From Ulvibacterium marinum (GTDB lineage Bacteria; Bacteroidota; Bacteroidia; Flavobacteriales; Flavobacteriaceae), in the NCBI RefSeq assembly GCF_003626755.1, contig NZ_RBCJ01000001.1:1240001-1304000 (forward strand): a stretch of 64,000 nt of DNA. The letters are read 5' to 3'. The number at the start of each line of letters is the position of its first letter. Position 1 is the stretch's first letter. The position numbers and the translations under genes were made by a program. Shown here piece after piece: positions 28,144 to 37,537 of the stretch. The notes below the pieces were generated by a model. It was not told where the DNA came from. It made no database searches and saw only the letters and a program-made list of their open reading frames with translations.

Positions 28144-29730
28144 TTAATACCCTGGATTCTGTGTCAAATCTGGTGCTGCATTGATTTGATTTACAGGAAT
28201 CGGGAACAAATTTCTAAATGCGTCAGCATTGGTTTTTTCCCACCAGGAATCCTGGAATTTACCAAAGCGAATCAAATCGGTCCTTCGGCTAGATTCTTGG
28301 AACATTTCCCGACCTCGCTCGGCCAAGAATTCGTCCGCATCAATACTTCCCAAAGTAGAAACTCCTGCTCTAGTGCGTATGGCATTTACATCGGGCAAGG
28401 AAAGATTCCAGTCCCCTGCGGCTCGAGCCCGAGCTTCACCACGCATCAAATGGATATCTCCCAGTCTAAGAATGGGATAGTCATTGTTCATATCCTGTCT
28501 ACCTAATACCTCAAAACTGAACTTCTTCATTCGGGCTCCGCCTTGTCGCAATGCATTGGGTTCCAACTCATTAACCGCCGGAGTGTAATTTACTTGAAGA
28601 TCATCATCATCCGCAGCAAAGTCAATCAACGGATTTCCGGAGAAATCAGTCTGTGGCCCTACCAAAAAGTTGGCCTCTTTCCTAAGATCACCATCTTCAT
28701 AGCTATTGTAGAACTCTTCCAAGGTTACAAAGCCGTTCCAAGGAGCAGCGTCAAGACCAAATGTTAATTGGCTTGGCCCATGGAGCGTCATTTGTGCAAA
28801 ATTCATTCCACCCCCTCCTACTGAGGCATACTCTATGGAAAAAATAATTTCTGGATTGTTTTCATTGTCGGTTGCAAATATAGCGGCATAACCCTCCAAA
28901 GTTTCCGGATCGGTTTCCACCTCTGGTCGTCTGGCTCGGTTAGGAGTTGTACATCCGGTGGCACATAATTGGTAGGGACCGTTATCTATTATATAGGTAG
29001 CTGCCCAATCCGCTTCTTCATAACGTGGTGTTCCCGTATATACCTCGGCATTCAAATACAGTTTGGCCAAAAGTCCCAGGGCTGCAAATTGATTGATTCG
29101 ATAAGGACTTATGTCTGTGGTCAAAGCACTTGCGGAAAGGTCTATACTTGCTGTAACCGCTGAAATACCCAAAGCGGCCAACAATTCACTCTCCACGAAA
29201 TCAAAGACTGCATCACGATCGGACTGGGGGGCGTCCCCGCCTGAAGTTGTAATGAGTTTTACCCTTCCGTAGAGATCCAACAGTCTGTAATAAAAATAGG
29301 CCCGAAGTGCTCTAATTTGCGCGGTACCATTGGCATCCAAAGTGCCACCATCCAGGGAAATGTTACATTCCCCGATACCACCATAAGCATCGTTCCATCC
29401 TTCGTCGATACGGTCATTGGCTGCATTCCAGGTATGACGGTGTAAGTCAATCCAAATACCACCATCAAACCAGTCACCTCCTTTTTGGGGTACCGCCATA
29501 TCATCTCCAGGCACACCTTGTAAAGCGAAATGCCCAGAATTCCCCGCACCACCTGCACGCAATCTCGCAAAGGCCGATAAGAGGGGTCCTCCACCACCAC
29601 CTCCGCTGGTGTCTATTCCATCCACAGAAAATTCCTCCGTGAGGGTATCCTCCAATTCGTCATCTAGATCCGTACAGGAGAAGGCAATAAATACCGTACT
29701 GATCAGTGTTAATTTAAAGATTCGTTTCAT
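28144..29730 (-). CDS. SusD/RagB-family nutrient-binding lipoprotein
   Basis: 528 residues from the ATG at 29730, chosen because it directly precedes the signal MKRIFKLTLISTVFIAFSC and leaves a 10-bp gap to susC; an upstream in-frame ATG at 29754 would overlap susC. SusD proteins cap the SusC barrel on the cell surface and bind oligosaccharides with a TPR scaffold. Visible hallmarks are the N-terminal helices with EGWNDAYGGIGECN, RALRAYFYYRLLDLYGRVKL, and the C-terminal YPILRLGDIHLMRGEARAR and NAIRTRAG. Ligand is probably an alpha-glucan judging from the GH13 and GH65 genes nearby, which is inference. Confidence 0.93.
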   Translation of the reverse strand: MKRIFKLTLISTVFIAFSCTDLDDELEDTLTEEFSVDGIDTSGGGGGGPLLSAFARLRAGGAGNSGHFALQGVPGDDMAVPQKGGDWFDGGIWIDLHRHTWNAANDRIDEGWNDAYGGIGECNISLDGGTLDANGTAQIRALRAYFYYRLLDLYGRVKLITTSGGDAPQSDRDAVFDFVESELLAALGISAVTASIDLSASALTTDISPYRINQFAALGLLAKLYLNAEVYTGTPRYEEADWAATYIIDNGPYQLCATGCTTPNRARRPEVETDPETLEGYAAIFATDNENNPEIIFSIEYASVGGGGMNFAQMTLHGPSQLTFGLDAAPWNGFVTLEEFYNSYEDGDLRKEANFLVGPQTDFSGNPLIDFAADDDDLQVNYTPAVNELEPNALRQGGARMKKFSFEVLGRQDMNNDYPILRLGDIHLMRGEARARAAGDWNLSLPDVNAIRTRAGVSTLGSIDADEFLAERGREMFQESSRRTDLIRFGKFQDSWWEKTNADAFRNLFPIPVNQINAAPDLTQNPGY

Positions 29731-29740
29731 AGTATTTTTT

Positions 29741-32700
29741 TTAAAAGTTAACATTCAATCCAAGAGTTATGGTTGTTGAGGTAAAATACGCTTCCCGTCG
29801 CTCTATCCCTGCAATTAATGGATTAGCCTGTATTTCATCAATCTGATCAGTAGGATCATCCCCTAGAAGTTCACCGGCTGGTAAACCACCATCCTGTAAG
29901 GAAGGTTCGGGATCAACCCCGCTATAGCCCGTAATGGTAAACAGGTTCTGGGCGGCCAAGGATAACCTTAATCCTTTAATATAGCTCGTTTCCTTTAAAT
30001 CAAAGTTATAGCCTATGGACATGTTATCCAAACGGAGGAAATCCGCTTTCTCCACATAATAGTCACTAAACTGGGCGGTTCTAATATCATCCCGTTGCAA
30101 TTTGGTGTTTACAAAGTTATAAGAGGCCTGTGAACCGATAATAGGCTCATAAAAGGCACGGAAACTGTTTACCAAGCTATGACCTACAACTGCTCTAAAG
30201 AAGACATTGGCATCCCAGTTTCCGAAGGTTACTTGGTTGGTCCAACCGATTTCAAAATCGGGAATACCTGTACCCAGTACTCGGAAATCCGCGTTATCAT
30301 CCAAGGCACTTCCCTGGCCTGTGACCAGTTCCCCATCGCCGTTGATGTCCAATAAGATAGGCGTACCATTGGCATCAACATTACCAGAAAAGACAGGACC
30401 CCAAATTTGGCCAACTTCCTCACCTTCCTTAATACGAATAACATTAGTATTGTTTTGCCCAGGGGATCCTAGGTTTCCATCCACTTGATCACCTTGGGGA
30501 TTCTCCTCCAAAGTATTTTTGTTTTGGGTAAAGATTACCCCCGTATTATAGGTCAATTTATCATTCCGAATCACATCATAATTGGCAGATAGCTCAAAAC
30601 CTGTAACTCCAAGTTGCCCAGAATTCTGCCAACGCTGGCTAAAACCATTAAATTCCGCGGCATCTACATTAGCAAAGGTTACGAAGTCCCTTATATCCCG
30701 TATAAAGTAATCCGCTGTGGCCCCAAAGCGGTCCATCGCAAATTCTACCCCAAAGTTGAACTCCGATTTTTCCTCCCATTTCAAATCGGGATTGGCTGCC
30801 CGCCCATTGTCTTGGGTCGTGGCAGCGCCACTTTGTCCATCAACCCCATTCTGTACGTTGAATATCTGTTGGTACAAACCAACCGCTGGTGGGATGGCTC
30901 CCGTAAGTCCCCAACCGGCACGGACCTTTAGCAAATTGACATTGGGCAATTCCAAGTATTTGTTCAAATCGGCCCCGGCACCAACGGCAGGGAAGATACC
31001 CCATTGGTTTTCGGTACCAAAACGGCTGGATCCCTCCCGGCTAATGGAGGCATCAAAATAGATGGCATCATCAAAGGTCATGTTAACCCGGCCAAAGAAA
31101 CGGATGATACGATCGCCATCCTCTCTTCCGCTATCAGCTTCAATACGACCCGCTTCCAAAAGGTCCTGGGCGGCACTAATATTGTTGCTAAAATCAAAAT
31201 CGACCCCTGGAGGAAAATCTCCGATTTGGAAATAATTGTAGTTAAAATCATTTTCCTGGAAGGAATATCCCGCCGTGACTGTAAAATTAAATTTATCCGC
31301 AAAGCTGTTGGTGTAGGCTGCATAGCCTTCTAGAAGTCTAAACCGCCGTTCCAAATTCCCAAAATCGGCGCGCCCCCTACGGGTAGGGCTTAAGGCATTA
31401 CCCCGCCAATATCCTGTGGTTGGATAGTATATGTTGGCATCTTCTTTAATATTCTGAGCCGCATAATTTAGGTTTACTGTAAGGTTGTCCGTAACTCGAT
31501 AATTCAAATTTACTCCATAGTTCAAAGTAGTGGCAAAGCGGTCATTGCGATTCAGTTCCGCTATGGCTACCGGGTTGAAACTGTCAAAGAGCCCTAAGGT
31601 CTCAAAGTACCCTCCAAATTGGGCAGAGTTAAAAGGGAAAGGTGCATCATCTCCAAAAACCGGAGCCGTGGGATTATAACTGGTGGCATACCGCAAGGCT
31701 TCATTAAACCCAATTTGGGAATCCCGTTGGGTAAAGGCGGCATTCACATCAATTTTTAATTTGTCATCGAACAATAATCCCGTAAAATTGGTACGGAAAT
31801 TGAATTGCTGAAATCCGGAGTTAATCAGGATATTATCGGTATCCCTAATGTTTGCAGCTACCCTGTAATTAAAGCTTTCCCCTCCACCGGAAGCTGCTAT
31901 ATTATGAACTTGGGCAATTCCCGTTTGGGTAACCTCATCTCTCCAATCGGTATCACTGCCCAAATCGTTACCTCCTACGGCCAAAAACTCACCACGATCC
32001 ATTATCTCGATTTGATTGGCTATGGTAGAGACTCCAAGCTGGCCATTATAGGAAACCCGCAAGGGTTGCCCTGCCTTTCCCCTTTTGGTAGTGACCACGA
32101 TTACCCCGGCAGAACCTCGAGAACCATAGATAGCGGCAGCGGAGCCATCCTTTAAAACGGTAATGTTTTCAATATCCGCGGGATCCACACTATTCAAGGA
32201 GCCTCCCAAAATACCGTCAATGACGACCAAAGGTTGTTGGTTACCCCCAACAGTGGAGATACCCCTTAACCGGATAACGGGTTCTTGGTTAGGATTCCCC
32301 CCCCGGTTTACCACACTTAAGCCGGCAACTTTACCTTGTAATAATTGGGTCGGTTCTTGAACGACCCCCTGGTTAAAGTCTTCGGTACTGACACTGACTA
32401 CCGAAGAGGTAATCTCCTTTTTTGCCTGGCTACCATACCCTACGATGACCACCTCATCCAATGCTTGGGCATCCTCTTGTAGCACCACGTCAATGGTAGC
32501 TTGCCCGGCAACGGGAATTTCTTGGTTGCTATAGCCTATATAGCTAAAGACCAAAATTGCATCATCATCCAATCCGTCTATGGTATAATTACCGTCAAAA
32601 TCGGTCTGTGTACCGTTGGTCGTTCCCTTTACCACAACACTGGCCCCTGGTAAAGGACCAACGGCATCGGAAACCGTACCGGATACTTCCTGTGCCTGAG

Positions 32701-32761
32701 ATAAACCAAAGCACAAAAGTGCCCCAGCCATCACAAGGCTTCTTAGTAGCGTAATCTTCAT
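29741..32761 (-). CDS. SusC/RagA-family TonB-linked outer-membrane transporter
   Basis: 1006 residues. Signal peptide ending GLSQAQ, then a carboxypeptidase-D regulatory-like domain (residues ~25-105, VSGTVSDAVGPLPGASVVVKG), a TonB box region (LDEVVIVGYGSQ), the plug (~115-225, VIDGILGGSL, GSRGSAGVIVVTTKRG) and the barrel. It moves oligosaccharides through the outer membrane with SusD as lid. susD follows 10 bp after its stop. A LacI-type operator lies 94 bp upstream of its start, and the regulator gene is divergent, so control by that regulator is likely. Confidence 0.95.
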   Translation of the reverse strand: MKITLLRSLVMAGALLCFGLSQAQEVSGTVSDAVGPLPGASVVVKGTTNGTQTDFDGNYTIDGLDDDAILVFSYIGYSNQEIPVAGQATIDVVLQEDAQALDEVVIVGYGSQAKKEITSSVVSVSTEDFNQGVVQEPTQLLQGKVAGLSVVNRGGNPNQEPVIRLRGISTVGGNQQPLVVIDGILGGSLNSVDPADIENITVLKDGSAAAIYGSRGSAGVIVVTTKRGKAGQPLRVSYNGQLGVSTIANQIEIMDRGEFLAVGGNDLGSDTDWRDEVTQTGIAQVHNIAASGGGESFNYRVAANIRDTDNILINSGFQQFNFRTNFTGLLFDDKLKIDVNAAFTQRDSQIGFNEALRYATSYNPTAPVFGDDAPFPFNSAQFGGYFETLGLFDSFNPVAIAELNRNDRFATTLNYGVNLNYRVTDNLTVNLNYAAQNIKEDANIYYPTTGYWRGNALSPTRRGRADFGNLERRFRLLEGYAAYTNSFADKFNFTVTAGYSFQENDFNYNYFQIGDFPPGVDFDFSNNISAAQDLLEAGRIEADSGREDGDRIIRFFGRVNMTFDDAIYFDASISREGSSRFGTENQWGIFPAVGAGADLNKYLELPNVNLLKVRAGWGLTGAIPPAVGLYQQIFNVQNGVDGQSGAATTQDNGRAANPDLKWEEKSEFNFGVEFAMDRFGATADYFIRDIRDFVTFANVDAAEFNGFSQRWQNSGQLGVTGFELSANYDVIRNDKLTYNTGVIFTQNKNTLEENPQGDQVDGNLGSPGQNNTNVIRIKEGEEVGQIWGPVFSGNVDANGTPILLDINGDGELVTGQGSALDDNADFRVLGTGIPDFEIGWTNQVTFGNWDANVFFRAVVGHSLVNSFRAFYEPIIGSQASYNFVNTKLQRDDIRTAQFSDYYVEKADFLRLDNMSIGYNFDLKETSYIKGLRLSLAAQNLFTITGYSGVDPEPSLQDGGLPAGELLGDDPTDQIDEIQANPLIAGIERREAYFTSTTITLGLNVNF

Positions 32762-33112
32762 AAATAGCTAATTTTAAGTTGAGTTAATTTATAATCGAAA
32801 GTTAAAAATATGTAAAATAGTTGTTAATATCCTATCATAACGAAATCCAGGCCTACGAAAACGGTTTCGTGTTAATAACTTTTTTAAAATATCACAATCT
32901 TAAATTATGGTTTGTTAATTTACACTATTCGTAGTATTGGCTAAAAATAGTGATAAAAGCGCAATTTTTGTCAAATATAACACATTTTGTTTTTTGCCCT
33001 ATTTTTAAGAATGATTCTATTTCCAAGATGGTATTGTTAAAAACTAACATTTCTTTAAGAGTTGAATCTTTAATGACTATTTTTCTTTTTTTAACAGAAT
33101 TAAAGCTGCATT
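32762..33112. other. 351-bp divergent region between susC and the LacI-type regulator gene
   Basis: Very AT-rich control region for both genes. It holds a perfect-arm operator (32855-32870) and, on the minus strand toward susC, TATATTTG (32972-32979), a match to the -7 consensus TAnnTTTG without a clear -33 partner. If that box is used, the operator would lie about 100 bp downstream of the start, in a roadblock position. No RNA gene seen. Confidence 0.6.
32855..32870. promoter_or_regulatory. Candidate LacI-family operator
   Basis: ACGAAAACGGTTTCGT has perfect 6-bp inverted arms (ACGAAA / TTTCGT) around a CG-containing centre, the usual form of LacI/GalR-family operators. It lies between susC and the divergent regulator gene at 33113. 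Confidence 0.65.
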
Positions 33113-34150
33113 TTGAAACGAAAAATTACACTTAAGCATATTGCCCGAGAATTGGAGGTTTCTATTTCCACGGTCTCCAAGGCCTTAAAAAATAGCGAGG
33201 AGATAAGCAGGGATACCAAAGAGAAAGTCCAGGCCTTTGCAAAGCTTTACAATTACAAGCCCAATAATGTGGCCATTAGCCTTAAGAATAAGCGTACGAA
33301 GAATATTGGCGTTATTATTCCGGAGATTGTCCACCATTTTTTTACAACGGTCTTTAGAGGGATAGAGCAATATGCCAATCAAAAGGGATACAATGTAATT
33401 GTATGCGTTTCCGATGAATCCTTTGATAAGGAGGTCATTAATATGGAGCTGTTGGCCAACGGTAGTGTGGATGGTTTTATTATGGCCTTATCCGCCGAGA
33501 CCCAACTTAAAAACGACTATAATCATTTAAAAGAGGTTACGGAACAAGGCATCCCTTTGGTACTTTTTGATCGGGTTGCAGATGAAGTGGTTTGTGACAA
33601 GGTGTTGATCAACGATAGGGAGATTGCCAGACAAGCGGTGAACAAACTTTTGGATCAGGGAAGAAAAAGAATCGCCTTGGTAACTACGGACAACTACCTG
33701 AACGTAAGTAATAAACGCGCAAGAGGTTATTTTGATGCATTGGAGGACAGAAATAGGGCAATTGACGAAAATCTTATTATAAAATTACCTTATACCTATT
33801 TGGGTATGGACAAAGTGCCTATCCAAGCTTTTTTTGAAAAAGAGGCGGTAGATGCTGCATTCTGCGTCAACGAAATGTTTGCGGTCCATTGTATGCGGGT
33901 GGCACAGGATATGGGATTAAAAATTCCCGAGGATATCTCGTTTATCGGATTTACAGATGGAATTCTCTCCCAATATGCGAGCCCTACCTTAACCACAGTG
34001 GCGCAGCATGGGCAGCAAATGGGGGAAATAGCAGCAAAAATGCTAATAGAACGGGTGGAGCAGGAAAATGATGATGATGAAGAGGAGGTATTCCAAACTA
34101 AGGTCATTGAAGCAACCTTAATAGAAAGGGATTCCACTATAAATGGCTAA
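33113..34150 (+). CDS. LacI/GalR-family transcriptional regulator
   Basis: 345 residues from a TTG start, chosen because the helix-turn-helix begins immediately (ITLKHIARELEVSISTVSKALKN) and no ATG lies near. Residues ~60-330 form the periplasmic-binding-protein-like sensor domain (NIGVIIPEIVHHFFTTVFRG, IPEDISFIGFTDG). It should bind the operator next to susC and respond to a sugar made by the pathway. The next genes, pgmB and a GH65 phosphorylase, point to maltose or a related alpha-glucoside as effector, as in other flavobacterial maltose clusters. An acidic run near the C-terminus (ENDDDEEE) is unusual. Confidence 0.93.
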   Translation: MKRKITLKHIARELEVSISTVSKALKNSEEISRDTKEKVQAFAKLYNYKPNNVAISLKNKRTKNIGVIIPEIVHHFFTTVFRGIEQYANQKGYNVIVCVSDESFDKEVINMELLANGSVDGFIMALSAETQLKNDYNHLKEVTEQGIPLVLFDRVADEVVCDKVLINDREIARQAVNKLLDQGRKRIALVTTDNYLNVSNKRARGYFDALEDRNRAIDENLIIKLPYTYLGMDKVPIQAFFEKEAVDAAFCVNEMFAVHCMRVAQDMGLKIPEDISFIGFTDGILSQYASPTLTTVAQHGQQMGEIAAKMLIERVEQENDDDEEEVFQTKVIEATLIERDSTING

Positions 34151-34164
34151 TGGCAATCTTTTGT

Positions 34165-34231
34165 GTGCTAAAATTACGTAAACTTCATATGCCAAATAAA
34201 CCAGAACCAAACTTCTAAGTTATTTTAGCAC
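34165..34231. repeat. Inverted repeat between lacI and pgmB
   Basis: GTGCTAAAAT (34165-34174) and its exact complement (34222-34231) are separated by 47 nt, ending 20 bp before the pgmB start. The loop is too long and the U-tract absent for a terminator; it may be a folded leader or a pair of half-sites. Confidence 0.4.
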
Positions 34232-34251
34232 CCAACTAAAAAACTAAACCC

Positions 34252-34926
34252 ATGAACAAGACCCCTGGATTTATCTTCGATTTGGATGGTGTAATCGTAG
34301 ACACCGCTAAATATCATTATTTGGCCTGGAAGAAGTTGGCGGACGAGTTAGGTATAGAATTTACCAAGGAGGATAATGAACGTTTTAAAGGGGTAAGCCG
34401 CAAAAGATGTTTGGAAATCCTTTTGGAAATGGGCGGTATCGAAGCTTCGAAAGAACAGTTCAATGCCTGGCTTCTAGAAAAAAATGAGGATTATTTGGCC
34501 TATATCGAAACCATGGATGAAACCGAAATACTACCGGATGTTCCTAAGGTCTTACAATACTTAAGGACCAACAATATTCCTATGGCCCTTGGATCTGCAA
34601 GTAAAAATGCCAGACCTATTTTGGAAAAAGTAAACTTATTATCGTATTTTGATACGGTTGTGGACGGCAATGAAGTATCCAAGGCAAAGCCGAATCCCGA
34701 AGTCTTTTTAAAGGCTTCGGAAAAATTGGGCACAAAACCGGAACATTGTGTGGTGTTTGAGGACGCCTTGGCAGGAATAGAGGCCGCCAACAGTGCGGGA
34801 ATGACGAGCATAGGTATTGGAGATGCCGAAATACTTTCCAATGCCAAATTCAATTTTATCGATTTCACAGAAATTGATGATGATTTTTTAAACACCTTGC
34901 TAGATGGAGTAGGAAGCAACGATTAA
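34252..34926 (+). CDS. pgmB: Beta-phosphoglucomutase
   Basis: 224 residues, HAD superfamily with a helical cap. The nucleophile motif FDLDGVIVDT opens the protein, GSASKNA is motif II, KAKPNPEVF gives the motif III Lys, and VFEDALAGIEAA is the Mg2+-binding motif IV. It converts beta-glucose 1-phosphate, the product of inverting maltose phosphorylase, to glucose 6-phosphate. The GH65 phosphorylase gene follows directly, which fixes the assignment within the HAD family. Confidence 0.93.
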   Translation: MNKTPGFIFDLDGVIVDTAKYHYLAWKKLADELGIEFTKEDNERFKGVSRKRCLEILLEMGGIEASKEQFNAWLLEKNEDYLAYIETMDETEILPDVPKVLQYLRTNNIPMALGSASKNARPILEKVNLLSYFDTVVDGNEVSKAKPNPEVFLKASEKLGTKPEHCVVFEDALAGIEAANSAGMTSIGIGDAEILSNAKFNFIDFTEIDDDFLNTLLDGVGSND

Positions 34927-35048
34927 CTAGCTAAGTTTATCGTTCCAAATTATAGGGGTTGCACTTTACATAATGGACAATTACCCCTGAACTGTTTTAA
35001 ATTTCATACTACGTACATACCCAATAACAAAAGGAAAAGAATAAAATA

Positions 35049-37370
35049 ATGAATCAAGATTATATTAGGCCAAATGAATGGTCCATCATTGAGGATGGGT
35101 TTGATAAGGAAAATGTAAAGGCATCCGAAAGTTTGTTCAGTATAGGAAACGGCGCAATGGGGCAACGTGCCAATTTTGAGGAACACTATTCGGGCCCTAC
35201 TTTTCAGGGAAGTTATATTGCCGGAGTTTACTATCCGGATAAGACCAGGGTCGGTTGGTGGAAAAACGGGTATCCCGAATATTTTGCAAAAGTATTGAAT
35301 GCCCCCAATTGGATCGGGATAAATGTACTTCTAAATGGGGAACCTTTGGATTTGAATACTTGTAAAAAGGTAGCTAATTTCCGTAGGGAACTTAATATGA
35401 GGGAGGGTTGGTACCAAAGGTCTTTTAAGGCAGTAACCTCCGGTGATGAAACTATAGATGTAAAAGTCACACGATTTCTAAGCCTTGATTTGGACGAGGT
35501 GGGAGCTATAAAATTTGAAATTTCCCCTATTGATAATGACCTCGAGATTACCTTCAATCCCTATTTGGATAGTGGCATTACCAATGAGGATAGCAATTGG
35601 GACGATAAGTTCTGGAATACTACGAATGTTGTATCCGAAGGCAATCAGGCTTTTATTGAAGCACATACCATGAAGACCCATTTTGCTACCTGTACTTTTA
35701 TGGAAGCACAGCTATACCACGAGGGTGAAAAAATAGACCTCGAACCTTCAGAAGTTAAAAAGGAACTCTGGGTAGGTCATGAATACGTTCAAGAAGTAAA
35801 AAAAGGGGAAAGTGCATCGCTGGTTAAGTTTGGAGGCTATACCGTTTCTACGAACCATAAACCAAATGAATTGGTCCAGGCGTCTAAGCGTGTTTTGAAA
35901 AAGGCTACTGATCTAGGGTTTGAGGCATTATTGGAGATGCAAAGGAAGGCTTGGTTCAAAATATGGGAAATGAGCGACATTACCATTTCGGGCGATATAA
36001 AAGCACAACAAGGCATACGATTCAATATTTTTCATTTGAACCAGACCTATCTCGGTACGGATTCGCGCCTAAACATAGGTCCAAAGGGATTCACCGGTGA
36101 AAAGTATGGAGGAAGTACCTATTGGGATACCGAGGCCTATTGTATTCCTTTTTATATGGCTACAAAAGATCAGAAAGTAGCCCGCAATCTTTTGCAATAT
36201 CGATATAATCATCTGGAGAAGGCTATTGAGAATGCCCAAAAATTAGGGTTTAGCGATGGAGCGGCCCTTTATCCCATGGTTACTATGAACGGGGAGGAAT
36301 GCCACAATGAATGGGAAATTACCTTTGAGGAAATCCATAGGAACGGAGCCATAGCCTTTGCCATTTATAACTACTTCCGCTTTACAGGAGACTATAGTTA
36401 TATTCCCGAAATGGGATTGGAAGTCTTGATCGGAATTGCACGTTTCTGGCACCAACGCGCTAATTTTTCTGAACAAAAACAAAAGTATGTTATATTGGGT
36501 GTTACCGGCCCAAACGAATATGAGAATAATGTTAGTAATAATTGGTATACCAATTACATTGCCAAATGGTGTATAAACTATACTCTGGAACAATTACAAA
36601 AGGTAAAGGAAGGATACCCAGAAGATTATGATAGGATAGTAGGCTTTACCAAGTTAACGGATACGGAAACGGATGAATGGGCCGAGGTAGCTAAGAAAAT
36701 GTACTTTCCATATTCAGAAAAACATGGGATTTATCTTCAGCAGGATGGGTTCCTGGACAAGGAATTGATCACGGTTGCCGAATTGCCCAAATCCCAAAGA
36801 CCTATCAATCAAAAATGGAGCTGGGACCGAATTTTAAGATCTCCTTACATTAAACAGGCCGATACGCTTCAGGGATTTTATCTCTTTGAAGATCAATTTA
36901 CCTTGGAAGAGCTCGAAAAGCATTTCGATTTTTACGAACCTTTTACCGTACATGAGTCCTCCTTATCCCCTTGTGTACATAGTATTCAGGCCGCCAAATT
37001 AAATCGCATGGAACAGGCGTACCAATTTTATCTTCGGACATCACGTCTAGATTTGGACGATTATAACAAAGAGGTGGAGGAAGGCCTGCATATTACCTCA
37101 ATGGCGGGTACTTGGATGAGTATTGTGGAAGGTTTTGGCGGGATGCGGATTGTGGACGATAAATTGTCCTTCACACCTCGGATACCTAAACAATGGGAAG
37201 GGTATTCCTTCAAAATCAACTTTAGGCATCGTATCCTTAAGGTTACCATAACCAAAAAGGAAGTCAAATTTGTTTTGGAAGGTAAGGAAGATATGTCCCT
37301 TCGCGTTAGCGGGGAGCGGTTGGTAATCTCACCAAATACCGAAACCATTTTCGAAAATCAACTTGCTTAA
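35049..37370 (+). CDS. Glycoside hydrolase family 65 phosphorylase, probably maltose phosphorylase
   Basis: 773 residues, the normal length of GH65 disaccharide phosphorylases. The (alpha/alpha)6 barrel carries the general acid in GVTGPNEYENNVSNNWYTN (Glu490) and phosphate-side motifs KQADTLQGFYLFEDQF and HESSLSPCVHS. It splits an alpha-glucoside with phosphate to beta-glucose 1-phosphate and glucose. Maltose is the best guess because of pgmB, GH13 and SusCD nearby; trehalose or kojibiose are alternatives that the visible motifs do not rule out. No signal peptide, so cytoplasmic. Confidence 0.9.
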   Translation: MNQDYIRPNEWSIIEDGFDKENVKASESLFSIGNGAMGQRANFEEHYSGPTFQGSYIAGVYYPDKTRVGWWKNGYPEYFAKVLNAPNWIGINVLLNGEPLDLNTCKKVANFRRELNMREGWYQRSFKAVTSGDETIDVKVTRFLSLDLDEVGAIKFEISPIDNDLEITFNPYLDSGITNEDSNWDDKFWNTTNVVSEGNQAFIEAHTMKTHFATCTFMEAQLYHEGEKIDLEPSEVKKELWVGHEYVQEVKKGESASLVKFGGYTVSTNHKPNELVQASKRVLKKATDLGFEALLEMQRKAWFKIWEMSDITISGDIKAQQGIRFNIFHLNQTYLGTDSRLNIGPKGFTGEKYGGSTYWDTEAYCIPFYMATKDQKVARNLLQYRYNHLEKAIENAQKLGFSDGAALYPMVTMNGEECHNEWEITFEEIHRNGAIAFAIYNYFRFTGDYSYIPEMGLEVLIGIARFWHQRANFSEQKQKYVILGVTGPNEYENNVSNNWYTNYIAKWCINYTLEQLQKVKEGYPEDYDRIVGFTKLTDTETDEWAEVAKKMYFPYSEKHGIYLQQDGFLDKELITVAELPKSQRPINQKWSWDRILRSPYIKQADTLQGFYLFEDQFTLEELEKHFDFYEPFTVHESSLSPCVHSIQAAKLNRMEQAYQFYLRTSRLDLDDYNKEVEEGLHITSMAGTWMSIVEGFGGMRIVDDKLSFTPRIPKQWEGYSFKINFRHRILKVTITKKEVKFVLEGKEDMSLRVSGERLVISPNTETIFENQLA

Positions 37371-37537
37371 AACTCACAATCTTTTTACAAATGAAACGAA
37401 CATGATTTTTTTTAATCAAAAACTAGACACAGTGGACGATTAAAATAAATTCACGAGAGAACGAGTGCAACGAGTGGTTGCATGGGTTCTTAAATTTTAA
37501 GACAGCTTATTTGCAGTTGGTTAAAAATTTTAAACAC

